From Leifsonia shinshuensis (GTDB taxonomy: Bacteria; Actinomycetota; Actinomycetes; Actinomycetales; Microbacteriaceae), in contig NZ_CP043641.1 in NCBI RefSeq assembly GCF_014217625.1, forward strand, positions 558,001-622,000: 64,000 nucleotides of DNA. The letters run 5' to 3'. Below the pieces are notes generated by a model. That model was given only the letters and a program-made list of their open reading frames with translations. It was not told the DNA's origin and did no database searches. A program made the position numbers and the translations under genes. Below, in pieces: positions 38,350 through 46,018 of this stretch. The first letter of the stretch is position 1. Every line of letters starts with the position of its first letter.

Positions 38350-39738
38350 TCAGGACTCCCGGCGCGGGATGCCGAGCGGGTTGCCGTCCCGCAACTCGGG
38401 AGGCAGCACCTCCTGCGGAGCGTCCTGGTATGCGATCGGCGTCAGCCAGCGGCGGATCGCCGTCGCGCCGACAGACGTGTGGATGCTCGCCGTGGTCGCG
38501 GGCCAGGAGCCGCCGTGGTGCTGCGCCCAGCCGATCGCGACGCCGGTCGGCCAGCCGTCGAACAGGAGCCGCCCGGCGATGGGGGCGAGCCAGGTGGCGA
38601 GGGCGGTGACGTCCTCGCCCGTGCCGCGGTGGATGGTCGCGGTGAGCGACGGCCGCAACGTGGCGAGGAGCGCGGGGAGCTCGTCCTCGCGGTAGGAGAC
38701 CAGGACCGTGATCGGGCCGAAGTGCTCCTCGAGGAAGGCGTCGCGCGCGGCGAGGAAGTCCGCGGCGCCCACGAGGGCGACAGCCGGAGTCGACGTGCCG
38801 GGCTCGGACGTGCCGAGCAGTACCGTCACCTCCTCGTCGGTCCCGAACAGCTCGACGGCCGACGCGTAGGCCGCGCTCATCCCGTCGGTGAGCTGCCGGG
38901 AGGCCGGGGCCGAACCGAGCGCGTCCCGCACGGCGTCGTCCACTCCTTCGCCGGCCGGCACGAACACCAGTCCGGGCTTGGTGCAGTACTGCCCGGCGTC
39001 GCGCGTGAACGATCCGACGAGTCCGGCGCCGATGCCGGCCGCACGCTCGCGGGCGGCGGCGCGCGTGACGACCACGGGGTTGACGCTGCCCAGCTCGCCG
39101 TAGAACGGGATCGGGTCGGGCCGGGAGGCCGCGAGATCGAACAGCGCGCGACCCCCGCGTTCCGAGCCGGTGAACCCGGCCGCGCGGACGGCGGGGTGCT
39201 GCACGAGCGCCACGCCCGCCGTCATCCCCTCGACCAGCGCGAACCAGCCCGCGGGCAGCACCGACAGCGCCAGCTCCGCGGTCCGCCGGGACAGCTGAGG
39301 GTGACCGGGGTGCGCCTTCACGATCACTGGGCAGCCCGCGGCGAGCGCCGACGCCGTGTCATTCCCCAGGACGGAGAACGCGAACGGGAAATTGGACGAC
39401 GTGTACACCGCCACCGGCCCGAGCGGCCGCAGCATCCGGCGCAGGTCGGGGCGCGGCGGGATGAGCGACGGGTCGGGGGAGTCGAGCGTCGCCTCCAGGT
39501 AGCCGCCCTCCCGCGCCACGCCCGCGAAGAAGCGGAGCTGGGCGGCGGTGCGGGTGACTTCGCCGTCGAGGCGAGCCTGCGAGAGATGGGTCTCCTCGGC
39601 GGCCAGTGCGACGAGACCGGCCCGGTCGTCCTCGAGGGCGGCGGCGAGGGCGTCGAGCCAGGCCGCACGCTCCTCGCGGGAGGTCGGGAGGAGTGCGGCG
39701 CCGGCGGCGGCCGCTGCGGCAGCGGTGACCTCGTCCAT
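38350..39738 (-). CDS. Aldehyde dehydrogenase, alpha-ketoglutaric/glutaric semialdehyde type
   Basis: A 462-residue aldehyde dehydrogenase of the NADP-dependent 2,5-dioxovalerate (2-oxoglutarate semialdehyde) family. This group is marked by a Glu in FYGELGSVNPVVVT and the nucleophilic Cys in RDAGQYCTKPGLVFV. The start overlaps the glutaryl-CoA dehydrogenase stop by one base, so it is the last gene of the CoA-transferase operon. In that context oxidation of glutarate semialdehyde to glutarate is an attractive alternative to the family's usual substrate. Confidence 0.87.
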   Translation of the reverse strand: MDEVTAAAAAAAGAALLPTSREERAAWLDALAAALEDDRAGLVALAAEETHLSQARLDGEVTRTAAQLRFFAGVAREGGYLEATLDSPDPSLIPPRPDLRRMLRPLGPVAVYTSSNFPFAFSVLGNDTASALAAGCPVIVKAHPGHPQLSRRTAELALSVLPAGWFALVEGMTAGVALVQHPAVRAAGFTGSERGGRALFDLAASRPDPIPFYGELGSVNPVVVTRAAARERAAGIGAGLVGSFTRDAGQYCTKPGLVFVPAGEGVDDAVRDALGSAPASRQLTDGMSAAYASAVELFGTDEEVTVLLGTSEPGTSTPAVALVGAADFLAARDAFLEEHFGPITVLVSYREDELPALLATLRPSLTATIHRGTGEDVTALATWLAPIAGRLLFDGWPTGVAIGWAQHHGGSWPATTASIHTSVGATAIRRWLTPIAYQDAPQEVLPPELRDGNPLGIPRRES

Positions 39739-40910
39739 CAGAACGCCGCCAGCCCGGTGAGCGCGCGCCCGAGCACGAGCGTGTGGATCTCGTCCGTGCC
39801 CTCGTAGGTGCGCACCGACTCCAGGTTGGCCATGTGCCGCATCACCGGGAACTCGTTGGTGATGCCGTCACCGCCCAGGATGGTGCGGGCCTCGCGCGCG
39901 ATCGCCAGCGCCTCGCGCACGCTGTTCAGTTTGCCGACGCTGATCTGCGTCGGGGTCAGCCGGCCCGCCTCCTTCAGCCGGCCGAGGTGGAGGGCGAGCA
40001 GCATCCCCTTCTCGTACTCGACCAGCATGTCCGCCAGCTTCTGCTGGATGAGCTGGGTCGCGCCGATCGGACGGCCGAACACCTCGCGCGTCGTCGCGCG
40101 CTCGATGGAGACCTCCAGGCAGGAGCGCGCCGCGCCCATCGCGCCCCAGACGATCCCGTAGCGGGCCTCGTTGAGGCAGGAGAACGGGCCGGACAGGCCG
40201 CGTGCGCCCGGCAGCATCGCAGAGGCGGGCAGGCGCACGCTGTCCAGCACGACGTCGCACTGTACCGAGGCGCGCATGGAGAGCTTGCCGTCGATCGCCG
40301 TCGCCGAGAACCCCGGAGTCGAGGTCGGCACGACGAAGCCGCGCACACCGTCCTCCGTCGCCGCCCAGACCACCGCCACATCGGCGAGCGCCGCCAGGCC
40401 GATCCAGCGCTTGGCGCCGTCGATCACCCAGTCGTCGCCGTCCCGCCGGGCGGTCGTCGTCATGGCGGCGGGGTCGCTGCCGCCCTGCGGCTCGGTGAGG
40501 GCGAAGCAGCCGATGCGCTCGCCGCGGGCCATCGGCGGCAGCCACTCGGCCTTCTGCTCGTCGGAGCCGAACTTCGAGATCGCGCTCATGGCGAGCGAGC
40601 CCTGCACCGAGACGAAAGTGCGCCAGCCGCTGTCCGCGGCCTCCAGCTCGTGGCAGACCAGCCCGTACGCGACGGCGCCGGCGCCCGCGCAGCCGGGGTC
40701 CTTCAGGTGCATGCCGAGGAAGCCGAGCGCGCCGAGCTCTGCGACGAACTCGCGGCGGAAGTGCTTGTCCTCGAAGTCCTGCTCGATCACCGGCGCGATG
40801 CGCTCGACCGCGAAGGTCCGGGCGGCGTCGCGCCAGCGCAGCTCCTCGTCGGTGAGCAGGTGGTCGATGCTGAACGCCTCGTCGAGGCGGGCGACGGCGG
40901 GTGCGGTCAT
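39738..40910 (-). CDS. gcdH: Glutaryl-CoA dehydrogenase-like acyl-CoA dehydrogenase
   Basis: A 390-residue FAD acyl-CoA dehydrogenase closely resembling glutaryl-CoA dehydrogenase, which oxidises and decarboxylates glutaryl-CoA to crotonyl-CoA. Diagnostic stretches are GCAGAGAVAYGLVCHELE, DSGWRTFVSVQGSLAM (with the Arg that binds the distal carboxylate), GCFALTEPQGGSDP and the C-terminal TYEGTDEIHTLVLGRALTG with the catalytic Glu. The start overlaps the CoA-transferase stop (ATGA) and AAAGGA precedes it. It is the central gene of the operon. Confidence 0.9.
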   Translation of the reverse strand: MTAPAVARLDEAFSIDHLLTDEELRWRDAARTFAVERIAPVIEQDFEDKHFRREFVAELGALGFLGMHLKDPGCAGAGAVAYGLVCHELEAADSGWRTFVSVQGSLAMSAISKFGSDEQKAEWLPPMARGERIGCFALTEPQGGSDPAAMTTTARRDGDDWVIDGAKRWIGLAALADVAVVWAATEDGVRGFVVPTSTPGFSATAIDGKLSMRASVQCDVVLDSVRLPASAMLPGARGLSGPFSCLNEARYGIVWGAMGAARSCLEVSIERATTREVFGRPIGATQLIQQKLADMLVEYEKGMLLALHLGRLKEAGRLTPTQISVGKLNSVREALAIAREARTILGGDGITNEFPVMRHMANLESVRTYEGTDEIHTLVLGRALTGLAAF

Positions 40911-42076
40911 CGGGTGGTCCTTTCGGTGGACGGGCGGACGGCGTCCAGCCACTGGGGTTCATGGGCGCCGAGCAGCGGAGCCGGGCTGCGGTGCGCGGCG
41001 GGCGACGTGCTCAGGTGGATCGGAGTCGCCGGCTGACGCGAGACGCGTCCGGTCGCCGGATCGGTCGTGGTCGTCACCGGGTCGAGTCCGAGGGAGTCTG
41101 CGAACGCGAACGCCTCACCGACGCTGTTGACGAGCCCGGCCGGGACGCGTGCCGCGCCGAACGCGGACAGCCAGTCCGCGGCAGGGCGGGCGGCGAGCTC
41201 GGATTCCAGGACGGCCCGCAGCTCTGCCCGGTGGTGCACGCGCGCCTCGTTGGTCGTGAAGCGGGGGTCGGCCGCGAGCTGCGGGAGGCCGAGCGCGGCC
41301 GCGAACGCGGCGAACTGCCGGTCGTTCCCCACCGCGACCACGAGCTCCCGGTCGGCCGCCCGGAAGAGCTCGTACGGCGCGATGCTCGGGTGCGCGTTGC
41401 CGAGCCGGCCGGGGGAGCGGCCGGTGGCGAGCGTGCTCGACGCCTGGTTGGTGAGGGCGGCGAGCAGCGATCCGAGGAGGTCGACATCCACGCGGGAGCC
41501 GAGCCCGGTGCGGTCGCGCTCACGCAGCGCGAGCAGGATCCCGGTGAGCGCGTTCTGCCCGGTGAGCACGTCCACGAGCGCCACGCCGACCTTGCTCGGC
41601 TCGCCCTCCGGGGCTCCGGTGATGCTCATCAGGCCGCCGACCGCCTGGACGAGGAGGTCGTAGCCCGGAAGCTCCGCGCCTGCCGCCCGCCCGAACCCGG
41701 TGATCGAGCAGTAGATCAGGCCGGGGTTGGCGGGCCGGAGGCTGTCCTCGTCCAGCCCGAAGCGCTCCATCACCCCCGGGCGGAAGTTCTCGACCAGGAC
41801 GTCGGCCGTCTCGGCCAGGGCGCGTGCGGCCGCCAGGCCCTCCGGGGTGGCGAGGTCGCAGACCGCCGAGCGCTTGTTGCGGTTGACCGCGCCGAAGTAG
41901 GTGGACTCTCCCGCGTCGTCCACCGGAGGCCGCCACGACCGGGTGTCGTCGCCCGCCGGGCTCTCGATCTTGACGACGTCTGCGCCGAAATCGGCGAGCG
42001 TCATGGTGGCGTACGGGCCGGCGAGGACCCGGGAGAAGTCCGCGACGCGCAGGCCGGAGAGGATGCCGTCGGCCAT
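40907..42076 (-). CDS. CaiB/BaiF family class III CoA-transferase
   Basis: A 389-residue CoA-transferase. The N-terminal LRVADFSRVLAGPYATMTLADFGADVVKIE is the CaiB/BaiF signature, and the catalytic Asp should be in GYDLLVQAVGG, preceded by SITGFG. Members of this family activate glutarate (human SUGCT and the bacterial GcdG type), and its coupling to glutaryl-CoA dehydrogenase supports that role here. GAAGGAG lies before the ATG. It is the first gene of the operon, divergent from a FadR-type regulator. Confidence 0.9.
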   Translation of the reverse strand: MADGILSGLRVADFSRVLAGPYATMTLADFGADVVKIESPAGDDTRSWRPPVDDAGESTYFGAVNRNKRSAVCDLATPEGLAAARALAETADVLVENFRPGVMERFGLDEDSLRPANPGLIYCSITGFGRAAGAELPGYDLLVQAVGGLMSITGAPEGEPSKVGVALVDVLTGQNALTGILLALRERDRTGLGSRVDVDLLGSLLAALTNQASSTLATGRSPGRLGNAHPSIAPYELFRAADRELVVAVGNDRQFAAFAAALGLPQLAADPRFTTNEARVHHRAELRAVLESELAARPAADWLSAFGAARVPAGLVNSVGEAFAFADSLGLDPVTTTTDPATGRVSRQPATPIHLSTSPAAHRSPAPLLGAHEPQWLDAVRPSTERTTR

Positions 42077-42163
42077 GGTCGCTCCTTCGCTCGGACGGTC
42101 GCGCGCGCTGTCCGTCGGTGATTCATCCTATATCGAATGATTGGACCGGGATATCGTGGGGGC
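42077..42163. promoter_or_regulatory. Divergent promoter region, CoA-transferase operon / FadR-type regulator
   Basis: This AT-richer gap holds TAGGAT (minus strand, near 42130) for the operon and TATCGT (42152-42157) six bases before the regulator's GTG, the latter suggesting a leaderless start. Between them ATTC and GAAT are inverted ten bases apart. The GntR-type protein encoded alongside probably binds here, but its operator is not obvious. Confidence 0.5.
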
Positions 42164-42949
42164 GTGACCACCTCCACTCGCGATGCTGCCGGAACGACCC
42201 GGCCGGCGCCAGGGGCGCGGGACGCCGTGTTCGCGCAGCTCTCCGACGCCGGCCGCGCCGAGCAGGTCGCCCGGCGCCTCGCCGACGCGATCGTCCTGGG
42301 CGTGCTGACACCCGGGGAGCGGTTGCCCAGCGAGGCCGAGCTCGCCCGCCGGTTCGGGGTCGCGCTGGTGACGGCGCGCGAGGGACTGGGGATGCTGCGC
42401 GAGGCGGGCCTGGTCGAGACCAGGCGCGGCCGCGATGGCGGCTCCTTCGTCGTGCACCCGGGCGACGGCGACGAGGCGCTGCTCGCGACCCGGCTGCGTG
42501 GCTTCTCGCAGGTGGAGCTGAGCGACCTCGCCGTCTACGTGACGGCTATCGCGGCCGGCTGCGCGGATCGCGCCGCCGAGCGCTCGACCACCGCCGACGA
42601 CGCGCGGCTCGCGGCCTGGCTGGACGCCGCCGACTTCAGCGGGCCTTCCGCTGCCAGGCGCAACGCAGGCGGCTTCCTGCTGGAGCTCGCCGTGCTCAGC
42701 CAGTCGACGCGGCTGGTGCGCGAGCAGATCCGGCTGCAGGCCGAGTTCGGCCCGCTGCTCTGGCTCGGGATGCGCGACGCGGAACTCCGCGCCGGAACGG
42801 CGGACTCCGCACGGGTGATCGCGGACGCGGTCGCCGCCGGCGACGGGAACGCCGCGCGCGCGGAGGTCAGCGCCCTGCTGGCCGGCGTCGCGCGCTGGCT
42901 GCTGTCCGCGAGGGCGCGGATCGAGACGGGAGGGACGATCGATGGCTGA
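42164..42949 (+). CDS. GntR family regulator, FadR/FCD type
   Basis: A 261-residue regulator. The winged helix at about 30-100 shows LADAIVLGVLTPGERLPSEAELARRFGVALVTAREGLGMLR, the GntR signature. The C-terminal helical part fits an FCD ligand domain, which usually binds a carboxylic acid through a metal. The GTG at 42164 is chosen because it follows TATCGT by six bases; a start 27 bases upstream would overlap the promoter. It is divergent from the glutaryl-CoA operon, its likely target, and overlaps the Cache-domain gene by eight bases. Confidence 0.88.
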   Translation: MTTSTRDAAGTTRPAPGARDAVFAQLSDAGRAEQVARRLADAIVLGVLTPGERLPSEAELARRFGVALVTAREGLGMLREAGLVETRRGRDGGSFVVHPGDGDEALLATRLRGFSQVELSDLAVYVTAIAAGCADRAAERSTTADDARLAAWLDAADFSGPSAARRNAGGFLLELAVLSQSTRLVREQIRLQAEFGPLLWLGMRDAELRAGTADSARVIADAVAAGDGNAARAEVSALLAGVARWLLSARARIETGGTIDG

Positions 42950-43667
42950 GATCGCCGGGACGCAGACGGACGCCGGCGTGGCGGCCGCGGCCGAGCGGGT
43001 GAGCGCGCTGTTCGCCCGCATCCAGGACTCGCTCGGCGGCTGGCGACACGCCATCCTCGGGGACGACGGCGCGGGGAGCGCGTCCACCACGACTCCTGCC
43101 GCGCTCGACTCGACCGTCGGCGCGCTGGTCATCCCGCTGCTGCGCGAGGACGACCCGCTGCTGGTCGGCGCAGGTTTCATCGCCGCGCCCGAGTTCACCG
43201 GCGGCGACGACCTCCACTTCTCGTGGTGGCTCGGCCCGCTGGAGGAGAACCCGGTGTTCGGCTCGACCTCCGAGCCGAGCCGGCTCGATCTGGCGTCCCG
43301 GTCGTACTCCGACTATCTGCGCGACTTCCGCTCGCTGGAGTGGTACAGCATCCCGCAGTCCACCCACCGCACCCACATCACCGGCCCCTACGTCGACCAC
43401 CTGTGCGCGTGCGACTACATCGTCACGGTGACCTCGCCGGTCGAGCGCGGCGGCCGGATGATCGGTGTGGTCGGCGTCGACGTCTACGTGAAGCGGCTGG
43501 AGCGCGAGCTGCTGCCGGCCATGCTCGCAGCGGGCCGCCCCGTCGTGCTGGTCAACGACGCCGGCCGGGCGATGGTCTCCACCGACCCGTCCGTGCTCGT
43601 CGGCGCGGTCGTCGAAGCGGGCGACGGGGCGGTCCGCTGCGCCGGCACCCCGTTCCGCCTGGTCTAA
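42942..43667 (+). CDS. Soluble Cache domain-containing protein
   Basis: A 241-residue protein with Cache (PDC-like sensor) features: a helical N-terminus with VSALFARIQDSLGGWRHAIL, a ligand-pocket-like stretch LEWYSIPQSTHRTHITGPY, and RMIGVVGVDVYVKRLERELL, which is the strand-helix typical of Cache domains. It has no signal peptide, membrane segment or output domain, so it appears to be a free cytosolic sensor. This is odd, since Cache domains are normally extracellular. The ATG overlaps the regulator's 3' end by eight bases, suggesting it works with that FadR-type protein. Confidence 0.8.
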   Translation: MAEIAGTQTDAGVAAAAERVSALFARIQDSLGGWRHAILGDDGAGSASTTTPAALDSTVGALVIPLLREDDPLLVGAGFIAAPEFTGGDDLHFSWWLGPLEENPVFGSTSEPSRLDLASRSYSDYLRDFRSLEWYSIPQSTHRTHITGPYVDHLCACDYIVTVTSPVERGGRMIGVVGVDVYVKRLERELLPAMLAAGRPVVLVNDAGRAMVSTDPSVLVGAVVEAGDGAVRCAGTPFRLV

Positions 43668-43737
43668 CATCGGTACGACCAGTCACGTCCTGCATCGGGG
43701 AGCAGCCCCGGTCCATCGTCGACCAGGAGGGACCGCG

Positions 43738-45009
43738 GTGACTCCCGGCTTCACCCGCTACGCCCCGACCGCGGGCCCGTCGCGCTGGCTGCTGATAGCC
43801 GGCCGCCGGTTCGTCGCCTGCGTCGAGAGCACGGCCGCCGACAGCATCGTTGATGCGGTGTGGTGGCTGGCCGACTCCGACCTCGCCACGATCGAGTCGG
43901 TGGTCGGCGCGTTCCCGCTCGCCGGGCCGGACAGCGTGCGCTCGTTCGCGGTCGCCGAGCTGAGCGAGCCGAACGCCGCGGGCGAGATCGTCGTGACGGC
44001 GGTGGTGCGCGGCTCCGCCGCGCTCGACGTGTTCTCGGTCGGCGGCGCGCGGCGATTCGGCTCGGGGGGAGTGCAGCCCTGGGTGCTGGCGGAGTTCCGC
44101 AACGTGACCGGTCTCGCCGTCGGAGGGGACGACCTCCCGACCGGGTCGGTGGCGCGGCTGGCCATCGGCTCCCTCCCGATCGGTCTCGGCGTGGTCGACG
44201 GTGAGCTGCTGACCTGGTCGAACTCCCCGATCGAGCGCGTCGAGCGCACCGCCGACCGGAAGGCTCCCGCGGTCGAGGGCTCCGCGCGGCCCGGCGCCGA
44301 GCCTCCGCTCACCGAGCTGGACGAGACGATCATCCGGGAGCGCAACCGCAGCTCCAGCCTGTTCTCGCGTGCAGACGACGCCGACGCCCCCGCGACGGCC
44401 GGCCTGGCGGAGTCCCCGGAGGCCGCGCCCGTCGTCCAGCCCGTCCCGGCCGCCCACGAACTGCCCGGCGCCGTCGACATCGAGGAGCCCGGCGCGGCGA
44501 CCGAGCGCCCCGACCTGCGCGACACGCCCGGAATCGGCCGGCCGCCGCTTCCCGGGGCCGTTCCGCCGCCGGCCGACGAGCCGGAGCCCGCCGCGCCGCC
44601 GCAGCGCTTCGCCGTCCGCGTCGTCCCGGGGGACATCATGGAGCTCGACGTTCCGATCGTGATCGGCCGCAAGCCCGCCCTCCAGCGCGTGGAGTCGGGC
44701 GTCACGCCGCGCCTGGTCGCGGTGCAGTCGCCCGAGCATGAGGTCTCGTCCACCCACGTCCGCATCGAGCGATCGGGGGACGCCGTGGTGGTCACCGACC
44801 TCCGCTCGACCAACGGCACGCGCGTTCACCGGCCGGGCGGGAGCGCCGACCGGCTGCGCCCCGGGGAGTCCACCGTCGTCCTCGCGGGCACGGTTGTGGA
44901 GATCGGCGACGGTAATATCATCGAGATCACCGCCGTCCCGGCCGGCGGCACCACGGGGACCCCGCGGCCGCTGCCGGAAGCGGACCGTCGAGAAGAAGGA
45001 CGCGAGTGA
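43738..45009 (+). CDS. FHA domain-containing protein
   Basis: A 423-residue cytosolic protein. Residues 1-180 form an uncharacterised N-terminal domain, about 190-295 are Pro/Ala/Glu-rich linker, and about 298-405 form an FHA phosphothreonine-binding domain with GRKPAL, SSTHVRIER and DLRSTNGTRV. A TELDETIIRER motif at 192-202 (Thr197) resembles sites phosphorylated by PknB-type kinases, so intramolecular FHA binding is possible. GGAGGGA precedes the GTG. It is the first gene of the kinase/phosphatase locus and overlaps the PP2C start by four bases. Confidence 0.88.
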   Translation: MTPGFTRYAPTAGPSRWLLIAGRRFVACVESTAADSIVDAVWWLADSDLATIESVVGAFPLAGPDSVRSFAVAELSEPNAAGEIVVTAVVRGSAALDVFSVGGARRFGSGGVQPWVLAEFRNVTGLAVGGDDLPTGSVARLAIGSLPIGLGVVDGELLTWSNSPIERVERTADRKAPAVEGSARPGAEPPLTELDETIIRERNRSSSLFSRADDADAPATAGLAESPEAAPVVQPVPAAHELPGAVDIEEPGAATERPDLRDTPGIGRPPLPGAVPPPADEPEPAAPPQRFAVRVVPGDIMELDVPIVIGRKPALQRVESGVTPRLVAVQSPEHEVSSTHVRIERSGDAVVVTDLRSTNGTRVHRPGGSADRLRPGESTVVLAGTVVEIGDGNIIEITAVPAGGTTGTPRPLPEADRREEGRE

Positions 45010-45842
45010 CCCAGATCGGGCGCACCAACCGGCGCCACACCGTGGTCGTGCCGGGCGGCGCAGACGCGCGCATCAGCCTGTCCTGGGCGGCGCTGTCGGA
45101 CACCGGCTACCGCCGCAGCGTCAACGAGGACAGCCTCCTCGCGCGCTCGCCGATCTTCGCGGTCGCCGACGGCATGGGCGGCCACACGGCCGGCGACTTC
45201 GCCAGCACCGCGGTCGTGACCCGCCTGGCGGAGAAGGTGCGCGTCGACTTCGTCACGCAGACGGCGCTCACCGATGCGCTGCGCGATGCGGTCGGCGACA
45301 TGGGCCGCGGCGTCGGCCAGACCGACCTCGGCACCGGGACCACGGTGACCGGCATCGCGCTCACGCTCGCGGACGGCGCGCCGTACTGGCTGGTGTTCAA
45401 CATCGGCGACTCGCGCGTCTACAGCTTCCGCGACGGCACGCTGGAGCAGCTCACGGTGGACCACTCCATCGTGCAGGAGCTGCTGGACGCCGGGGCGATC
45501 ACGCCGGAGGAGGCGGAGGTCCACCCGCACAGCAACGTGATCACGCGCGCGGTCGGGTTCAACGAGGACCCGGTGCCCGACTACTTCCTGTTCCCGATCG
45601 TCGCGGGCTCCCGGCTGCTGGTGTGCTCGGACGGGCTCACCAAGGAGCTCACCGAGCACGGCATTCGCTACTACCTCGGCGAGGGCAGCTCCCCGCTGGA
45701 CGCCGCGCAGCAGCTCATGGACGCCGCGCTCGGCAACGGCGGGCGCGACAACGTGACCGTGGTCGTCGTCGACGTGCTCGCCACGCCCGAGAGCGGTTCG
45801 CATCGCGAAGGATTCCCGCGCCGGGCCGCGCGCCGGCACTGA
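45006..45842 (+). CDS. PP2C family serine/threonine phosphatase
   Basis: A 278-residue cytosolic PPM/PP2C phosphatase that would reverse Ser/Thr kinase action. Motifs in order are RSVNEDS, FAVADGMGGHTAGDFAS (metal-binding Asp), GTGTTVTGI, NIGDSRVY, LLVCSDGLT and GGRDNVTVVVV. No membrane segment is present, unlike mycobacterial PstP. The GTG overlaps the FHA gene stop (GTGA). It is followed by a 176-base gap and then the kinase gene. Confidence 0.93.
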   Translation: MTQIGRTNRRHTVVVPGGADARISLSWAALSDTGYRRSVNEDSLLARSPIFAVADGMGGHTAGDFASTAVVTRLAEKVRVDFVTQTALTDALRDAVGDMGRGVGQTDLGTGTTVTGIALTLADGAPYWLVFNIGDSRVYSFRDGTLEQLTVDHSIVQELLDAGAITPEEAEVHPHSNVITRAVGFNEDPVPDYFLFPIVAGSRLLVCSDGLTKELTEHGIRYYLGEGSSPLDAAQQLMDAALGNGGRDNVTVVVVDVLATPESGSHREGFPRRAARRH

Positions 45843-45856
45843 CGGGGGCTCCGCCA

Positions 45857-45949
45857 CAGAGGGTCCTGGCCCCCCCTCCCTTCGTGCCCCCCGAGTTGGG
45901 GGTAATCGAGTTGTCCCCAGTGGGGGTCGGACCCCCCTGAGGCCCTCTG
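45857..45949 (+). terminator. Structured gap after PP2C gene, possible terminator
   Basis: Outer arms CAGAGGG (45857-45863) and CCCTCTG (45943-45949) enclose a C/G-rich stretch with an inner hairpin GGGGGTCGGACCCCC at 45922-45936. It probably separates the FHA-PP2C pair from the kinase transcript at least in part. No T-run follows. Confidence 0.4.
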
Positions 45950-45958
45950 CGGGCTGCC

Positions 45959-45964
45959 TACAAT
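45959..45964 (+). promoter_or_regulatory. -10 element of the kinase operon
   Basis: TACAAT lies 55 bases before the kinase TTG start codon. No good -35 is visible. It implies a separate transcript for kinase through the last FHA gene, with a normal leader and a GGAGGAG ribosome binding site. Confidence 0.45.
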
Positions 45965-46018
45965 TGACAAACGCTTTCGCCCCCGCGAACGCGAACGGCC
46001 GAAGACGGGAGGAGCTGC

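Noticed and set aside
45965..45980. AAACGCTTT core near the kinase promoter as a LacI-type operator
   Set aside because: Only the central half matches. The flanking TG and CA positions do not, and no sugar gene is near.
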